A DNA stretch of 9,283 nt from JACMIU01 sp043763605. Lineage in GTDB: Bacteria; Armatimonadota; Armatimonadia; Armatimonadales; Armatimonadaceae. Below are positions 5,415 through 9,283 of the stretch, in pieces. The position numbers were made by a program, and so were the translations under genes. The stretch is from contig JAYULM010000357.1 of NCBI GenBank assembly GCA_043763605.1, forward strand, positions 1-9,283, written 5' to 3'. The notes under the pieces are model-generated. The model was not told the origin of the DNA. It saw only the letters and a list, made by a program, of their open reading frames with translations, and searched no databases. Within the stretch, counting starts at the first letter, position 1. Each line of letters opens with the position of its first letter.

Positions 5415-5660
5415 GGGGGTATCCTGACGCCAAGCCCAAATCGTCCTGTATTTTCGTTCTGTTCGGCGCGACTGGCAATCTGACCTGTCGCAGACTGTTG
5501 CCCGCGCTGTTCGGTGATGTAATTCTACGTGTTGTTACTCGTGAGACGGGACGAGGGCATATGCCAAGAAGGCAATCTTCCCCAGTAGCACGTAGAATTA
5601 CATCACCTGCTGTTCCGCCTTTTCAACGGAAATAGCCTGCCAGAGCGGTTCGCGATGGTC
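5415..5660 (+). pseudogene. zwf relic 2, interrupted by a miniature element
   Basis: After the shared GGGGGTATCCTGACGC leader, the frame from 5432 reads KPKSSCIFVLFGATGN and continues LTCRRLLPALF to 5512, with AAG where relic 1 has the ATG start. A 95-bp element (5513-5607) then intervenes. Homology resumes as RLFNGNSLPERFAMV until 5660, matching RLFNANSLPERFAVV of the intact gene. The start codon is lost, the GATGDL loop has become GATGNL, and the remaining ~450 codons are absent. The relic lies in the same direction, about 140 bp before the intact zwf, so this looks like a partial tandem duplication or a failed second gene. The stretch 5316-5414 just upstream shows no feature. Confidence 0.82.
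5513..5607. mobile_element. 95-bp IS1-like miniature element inside zwf relic 2
   Basis: The ends are perfect 19-bp inverted repeats, GGTGATGTAATTCTACGTG at 5513-5531 and its complement at 5589-5607, enclosing 57 bp. The direct repeat GCTGTTC flanks it (5506-5512 and 5609-5615; eight bases if one mismatch is allowed). Removing the element and one repeat restores the zwf reading LLPALFRLFN, which demonstrates an insertion. GGTGATG ends and a 7-9 bp target duplication are typical of the IS1 family, so this is probably an IS1-derived MITE; that family link is inference. It encodes nothing. Confidence 0.85.
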
Positions 5661-5695
5661 CCCTCCCGCCAGCGGATACGGTTGCGGAGGGAACC
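5657..5695. repeat. Imperfect hairpin at the break point of zwf relic 2
   Basis: GGTCCCCTCC (5657-5666) pairs with GGAGGGAACC (5686-5695) with one mismatch around a 19-nt loop. Homology to the intact zwf stops at 5660, inside the first arm. No T-run follows, so a factor-independent terminator is unlikely. It may be a small palindromic repeat that took part in the break. Confidence 0.4.
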
Positions 5696-5755
5696 GTGAG
5701 CACCTGTGCTTTGTATTTCACGCGATGCCCTCGCAACAAACCCCGCACTCTCGGG

Positions 5756-5761
5756 TATCCT
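5756..5761 (+). promoter_or_regulatory. Candidate -10 box (TATCCT) of intact zwf
   Basis: GGTATCCT here aligns with the same block before both zwf relics, along with an upstream AAAC-CCGC stretch. It would start transcription near 5768, giving a leader of about 34 nt before the ATG at 5802, unlike the leaderless spacing of relic 1. No clear -35 element is seen. Confidence 0.35.
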
Positions 5762-5801
5762 AATCCGGGGAGCGTCAACGCGACACCACGGATTACACCC
5801 T

Positions 5802-7292
5802 ATGCCTTTAACTGCCTGTACCTTCGTCCTGTTCGGCGCGACTGGGGACCTGACTCGCCGCAAGCTGTTGCCCGCGCTGTTCCGCCTGTTCAACGCGAAC
5901 AGTCTGCCGGAGCGGTTCGCCGTGGTCGGGTTCGCCCTGCCGGACAAGAAGACGCCGGATTACCACGAGTTCATCCGCGCCGCGCTTGACGAATTCATTC
6001 CCGATAACGAACGCGCGGAACATCGTCTGGAACAGTTCATCGAGATGACATCGTTCGTCGCCGCGAACTTCACCGACGCCGAAGGATACGACCGCCTGAA
6101 AGCCGAGTTGGCGCGTGTAGACGCGGAGCGGGGCACGTTCGGGAACCATCTGTACTACCTCGCGACGCCGCCCGCGCTCGTGCCTGACATCCTGCGGCAC
6201 TTACAACAGGATGGGCTGGTTACGGATCACGCGTCGCATACGCCGTGGACGCGCATCATCGCCGAAAAGCCGTTCGGGACCGACCGCGACTCGGCGCGAA
6301 AACTCACCGCGCAGTTTCACGAGGTGGTCAAGGAAGATCAGGTGTACCGCATCGATCATTATCTCGGCAAGGACGCCGTGCAGGACGTGTCGGTGCTCCG
6401 CTTCGCCAACTCGCTTTTCGAGCCGCTCTGGAACCGGAACCACATCGACCAGGTGCAGGTCACGGTCGCGGAGACTCTCGGCGTCGGCAACCGGGGCGGC
6501 TACTTCGACGCGATGGGGCAGACGCGCGACATGGTGCAGTCCCACGCGCTCCAGGTGATTTCGCTGCTCGCGATGGAGCCGCCCAACTCGTTCGCCGCGA
6601 ACGCCGTCCGGCAGGAAAAAGCGAAGGTTTTAGACGCCATGCGCCCGCTGAACAACTACCACGCCGTGCGCGGGCAGTACGGCGTGGGGCACGGACCGAA
6701 CGGCGAAGCGGTCCTCGGCTACACGCAGGAACCGAGCGTCCCCGCCGGGTCGTGTACAGAAACGTTCATGGCGGCGAAACTGAGCATCGAATCGTGGCGT
6801 TGGTCGGGTGTACCGTTCTATATCCGCGCCGGGAAGCGACTACCGAAGCAACTGACCGAAGTGCTGATCCAGTTCAAGGGTGCGCCGCTGCCGCTGTTTC
6901 GCGGCTCGACGCGCCGCCCGGAGCCGAATATTCTGCGCCTGCGTATCCAGCCGGACGCCGAGATTTCGCTGATCGTGGAACTGAAAAAACCGGGCACGCT
7001 GAACGACCTGATCCCGGTCGAACTCGACATGCTGTACGGCGAGGCGTTCAAAGTTCCGCTCAAAGACGCCTACGAACGCCTTCTTTTAGACGCCCTCAAC
7101 GGCGACGCGGTACTGTTCATGCGCGAGGACGAGATCGACGCCGCGTGGCGCGTGGTGGACCCGCTTCTCGCCTACTGGAATCAGGACCCGGCCGATTTTC
7201 CGAACTACGCCGCCGGGACGTGGGGACCGGAAGCCGCCGACGAGCTACTCGCAAGGGACGGGCGCAAGTGGCTGTCGCTTGACGGGTTCTAA
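5802..7292 (+). CDS. zwf: Glucose-6-phosphate 1-dehydrogenase
   Basis: This enzyme oxidises glucose-6-phosphate to 6-phosphogluconolactone with NADP+ or NAD+, the entry step of the oxidative pentose phosphate pathway, in the cytoplasm. The 496-aa length is typical. Residues 11-17 (FGATGDL) form the Rossmann dinucleotide loop, followed by TRRK; EKPFG is at 155-159; the signature RIDHYLGK at 183-190 binds substrate phosphate; and His248 in QSHALQ is the expected catalytic base, paired with Asp185. The C-terminal alpha+beta domain is complete through WGPEAADELL. The ATG at 5802 is chosen because it places the loop at the family position and aligns with the start of relic 1; the frame is open further upstream to about 5706. 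There is no Shine-Dalgarno. Two partial copies of its 5' end lie upstream. No gnd, pgl or opcA is in the window. Confidence 0.97.
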   Translation: MPLTACTFVLFGATGDLTRRKLLPALFRLFNANSLPERFAVVGFALPDKKTPDYHEFIRAALDEFIPDNERAEHRLEQFIEMTSFVAANFTDAEGYDRLKAELARVDAERGTFGNHLYYLATPPALVPDILRHLQQDGLVTDHASHTPWTRIIAEKPFGTDRDSARKLTAQFHEVVKEDQVYRIDHYLGKDAVQDVSVLRFANSLFEPLWNRNHIDQVQVTVAETLGVGNRGGYFDAMGQTRDMVQSHALQVISLLAMEPPNSFAANAVRQEKAKVLDAMRPLNNYHAVRGQYGVGHGPNGEAVLGYTQEPSVPAGSCTETFMAAKLSIESWRWSGVPFYIRAGKRLPKQLTEVLIQFKGAPLPLFRGSTRRPEPNILRLRIQPDAEISLIVELKKPGTLNDLIPVELDMLYGEAFKVPLKDAYERLLLDALNGDAVLFMREDEIDAAWRVVDPLLAYWNQDPADFPNYAAGTWGPEAADELLARDGRKWLSLDGF

Positions 7293-7314
7293 TGCGGGAC
7301 GAAACGGTAAACCC

Positions 7315-7443
7315 ATGATTGACACAACGCACAGCGCGGACGAAGCGGTGTTTGTCGCTACGGACGCGAACCTATTTCGCCTCCTTGAACTGCCGAACGC
7401 CGAAGTGCGGCAGGTGGCGTCCGGCGGGAGTGTCCGCAACTAG
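7315..7443 (+). CDS. Possible 42-aa ORF downstream of zwf
   Basis: An ATG at 7315, 22 bp after the zwf stop, opens a 42-codon frame (MIDTTHSADEAVFVATDANL, then FRLLELPNAEVRQVASGGSVRN) ending in TAG. Its amino-acid mix looks coding and it shares the zwf strand and spacing of an operon. It has no good Shine-Dalgarno and matches nothing I know. It may be the truncated start of a former zwf-linked gene. Confidence 0.3.
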   Translation: MIDTTHSADEAVFVATDANLFRLLELPNAEVRQVASGGSVRN

Positions 7444-7530
7444 TCCCCCGCCCCTGCCAGACCGATTCGTCCACGGTCATGGAAAAGGAGGTGGCATCCG
7501 TACAGTCGCCCCTCTCTCCCGACGATAAAC

Positions 7531-7637
7531 GTTCTTGCCCGTTGCAATTGTTCCCTTTCGCGGCGCAACTAATGGCACGAATCAGGTGTCAATGACTTGT
7601 GCCAGTGTGCGGCGACAATCGTCGTTGCGGGCAAGAA
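7531..7637. repeat. Inverted-repeat region ahead of the adaptor gene
   Basis: TTCTTGCCCG (7531-7540) is the reverse complement of 7628-7637. Inside, 7573-7604 forms a further stem of 12 bp with two mismatches (TGGCACGAATCA paired with TGACTTGTGCCA). The region ends 15 bp before the adaptor start codon and overlaps its AAGGA. It could be a structured leader or a small mobile element; no target duplication is visible. In the gene-poor stretch 7293-7652, an unused-looking AAAGGAGGT lies at 7484-7492, just after an ATG at 7479 that opens only 38 codons. Nothing else is seen there. Confidence 0.4.
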
Positions 7638-7652
7638 GGATTTTTAGCAAAC

Positions 7653-9227
7653 GTGAAGCAACGCTGGTGGATAGCAGTTCTGATCGTCGCCCTGATCGGC
7701 GGCGGGTGGTTTTACACGCGGCAGAAAGCGGCGGTCAAAGCCAAAGAGAAGAAAATCGGGCGCACCACGAAAGTAGGGCGCGGCGATATTACTATCAAAG
7801 TCACCGAGACGGGCACGCTGGAGCCGGTGTCGCAGGTAGATGTCAAATCGCGGGTCGCCGGGCGGCTCCAGCGTATTTTCGTCCGCGAGGGGCAGCTGAT
7901 ACGCGCGGGCGATCCGATTGCTATCGTGGACCCGACCGAGGTGACGCGTCAGGTCGAGGGCATCAAGGCGCAACTCGCCGCGTCGCGCGCCGGTCTCGCG
8001 CAAGCCGAGGAGAACTACCAACTCACCGTACGGCAGAACCGTCTTTCGATTTCCCGCGCCACCGTCGCGCTGCGCCAGGCGGAAGCCACGCTCGCCAGCG
8101 GTCGGGTAGGGCTGCGGCAGGCGCAAGCCCAGTTGCGGCAGACCGCCGCGCCGAACCGGACCCAGGACATCGCGTCCGCCCAACTTTCCGTCGCCCGCGC
8201 CGAGGCGCAAGTCACGGACGCCAAACGCACGTATGCGCGCCAGCAAAGTCTCGTCGCCAAAGGGTTTGTCGCGCAGTCGGCGGCGGATTCAGCGCAAGTG
8301 CAGGTAACTTTCGCGGAGAAGGATCTGCAAACCCAGCGGGAGCGGCTCGCCCTGCTCAAAGAGGGACCGCGCAAGGAGGACATCGCCACATCGCGCGTCG
8401 GCATCGAGGCGGCGGAGGCGCAACTCGCCCAGCAGCGGGCGGCGGTAGACGCCGCGCGAGTCGCCCTGCAGACGGAGCAGGCGAACGCAGCGTCGGCAGG
8501 GCTTCGCCTCCGGGACGTGGAGCGGGCGCGCGCCGATGTGCGCCAGATCGAGAACCAGCTTGCCCAGCAGTCGGTGCAACTCGCGGAAACGCGCATCGTG
8601 GCTCCGATCAGCGGCGACGTGACCGGTAAGTATCAGGAGGAAGGCGAACTGATCGCATCGGCAACGGCAGGGTTCGCGCAGGGTGCGGCGGTGGTGTCTA
8701 TCGCGGACCTGTCGAAGATGCTCGTGCGCGTGAACATCAACGAGGTGGACGTGGCGCGGGTCAAAGTCGGTCAGCCCGTAGAGATTTCGGTGGACAGCGT
8801 CCCTGGGAAGCGGTTCTCCGGGCGCGTGACGTCGATTTCGGCGGCAGCTATCGGCAAGTCGCTCAAGCGCGACGCGGCGGCGGCAGGACAGGCATCCGGG
8901 GGCGTCGTGCGTTTCGAGGTCAAGGTGACAGTCGGCAACGCGGACCGGCGGCTACGCCCCGGTATGACGGCAGTGGTCGATATTATTCTGGAGCGGCACA
9001 AGAACGTCCTGACCCTGCCCGCCGAGGCGATAAAAACGGGCAACAAAGTCGCCGTGGTGACGGGACCGGCGAAAGAACAAAAAACGACCGACACGAAAAT
9101 CACGACTGGCTTGAAGAATGACGCCGAGGTGGAAGTAAAGGGCGGGATCGCGGAAGGCGACACGGTCGAGATTCCGAAGATCAACGCCAAAGATCGGCGC
9201 ACGATCAAGTTCGACGGACGAAATTAG
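7653..9227 (+). CDS. HlyD/MacA-type periplasmic efflux adaptor
   Basis: The 524-aa membrane-fusion protein begins with a short charged end (KQR) and one membrane anchor (about residues 4-21, WWIAVLIVALIGGGWF). The first half of the biotinyl-lipoyl domain follows (about 60-94, VDVKSRVAGRLQRIFVREGQ then IVDP), then a very long Ala/Gln/Arg-rich coiled coil (about 95-312), the second lipoyl half (RIVAPISGDVTGKYQEEGEL), a beta-barrel (about 355-450, with RPGMTAVVDI) and a C-terminal membrane-proximal domain. Such proteins link an inner-membrane ABC or RND pump to an outer-membrane channel. The coil holds an internal duplication of about 71 residues (PNRTQDIASAQ near 167-177; PRKEDIATSR near 239-248). 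The GTG at 7653 is chosen because the anchor follows directly; AAGGA lies 12 nt upstream. The pump gene is not in the window, perhaps just downstream. Confidence 0.92.
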   Translation: MKQRWWIAVLIVALIGGGWFYTRQKAAVKAKEKKIGRTTKVGRGDITIKVTETGTLEPVSQVDVKSRVAGRLQRIFVREGQLIRAGDPIAIVDPTEVTRQVEGIKAQLAASRAGLAQAEENYQLTVRQNRLSISRATVALRQAEATLASGRVGLRQAQAQLRQTAAPNRTQDIASAQLSVARAEAQVTDAKRTYARQQSLVAKGFVAQSAADSAQVQVTFAEKDLQTQRERLALLKEGPRKEDIATSRVGIEAAEAQLAQQRAAVDAARVALQTEQANAASAGLRLRDVERARADVRQIENQLAQQSVQLAETRIVAPISGDVTGKYQEEGELIASATAGFAQGAAVVSIADLSKMLVRVNINEVDVARVKVGQPVEISVDSVPGKRFSGRVTSISAAAIGKSLKRDAAAAGQASGGVVRFEVKVTVGNADRRLRPGMTAVVDIILERHKNVLTLPAEAIKTGNKVAVVTGPAKEQKTTDTKITTGLKNDAEVEVKGGIAEGDTVEIPKINAKDRRTIKFDGRN

Positions 9228-9283
9228 TGCTTGATGGGCGGGGCATTTTTCGTCTCCCGGTCGGTTCGGGGAACTTCGTTCCC

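Noticed and set aside
6245..7282. 345-codon frame inside zwf
   Set aside because: It is a shadow of the clearly coding zwf frame, with Arg/Gly-rich translation and no family features.
9269..9283. GGGAAC-TTC-GTTCCC hairpin at the window end as the adaptor terminator
   Set aside because: The stem is only 6 bp and the window ends before any T-run could be seen.

Overview
The window is high-GC bacterial DNA with one clearly AT-richer stretch (about 4007-5315). No rRNA, tRNA or other marker gene is present, so the taxon is uncertain. The mix of a Uma2 gene, a DinB/DUF664 protein, relics of a ~200-aa 'YIP' family protein, 21-bp heptad arrays and many small palindromic elements suggests an environmental bacterium such as an Armatimonadota or Planctomycetota member. 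That is inference only.

Layout. 1-1303 holds three minus-strand genes: a DinB-like protein, a 51-aa internally deleted protein and, 2 bp after it, an uncharacterised acidic 109-aa protein. A 21-bp repeat array lies just after the DinB stop codon. 1304-1747 has no gene but holds two hairpin mobile elements, one with 78-bp perfect inverted arms. A Uma2 gene follows (1748-2368), then a 21-codon relic of a zwf start. 2497-3128 is a MazEF-type toxin-antitoxin pair on the minus strand with an apparently leaderless promoter. 3189-3390 is a nested pair of inverted repeats. 3429-3782 is a second copy of the 51-aa protein's family, broken by an in-frame amber codon, again next to a 21-bp array. 4007-5089 is an AT-rich, probably acquired gene for a TIR-like (CAP12/Pycsar-type) protein with a C-terminal domain resembling DUF5919/phospholipase-D-like sensors. 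5415-5660 is a second zwf relic, split by a 95-bp IS1-like miniature element. The intact zwf follows (5802-7292), then a poorly coding 360-bp stretch and a complete efflux adaptor gene of the HlyD/MacA type (7653-9227).

How it fits together. The housekeeping backbone is zwf (entry to the oxidative pentose phosphate pathway) and the adaptor. The segment upstream of zwf is an accessory zone that has been repeatedly duplicated, deleted and invaded. It carries three zwf 5' ends, two YIP-family/array modules, at least four miniature inverted-repeat elements, a toxin-antitoxin pair and a putative TIR defence gene. The most distinctive signals are the duplicated module (21-bp array plus shrinking gene), the zwf 5'-end triplication with an element caught inside one copy, and the single-gene TIR system on a compositionally foreign segment.
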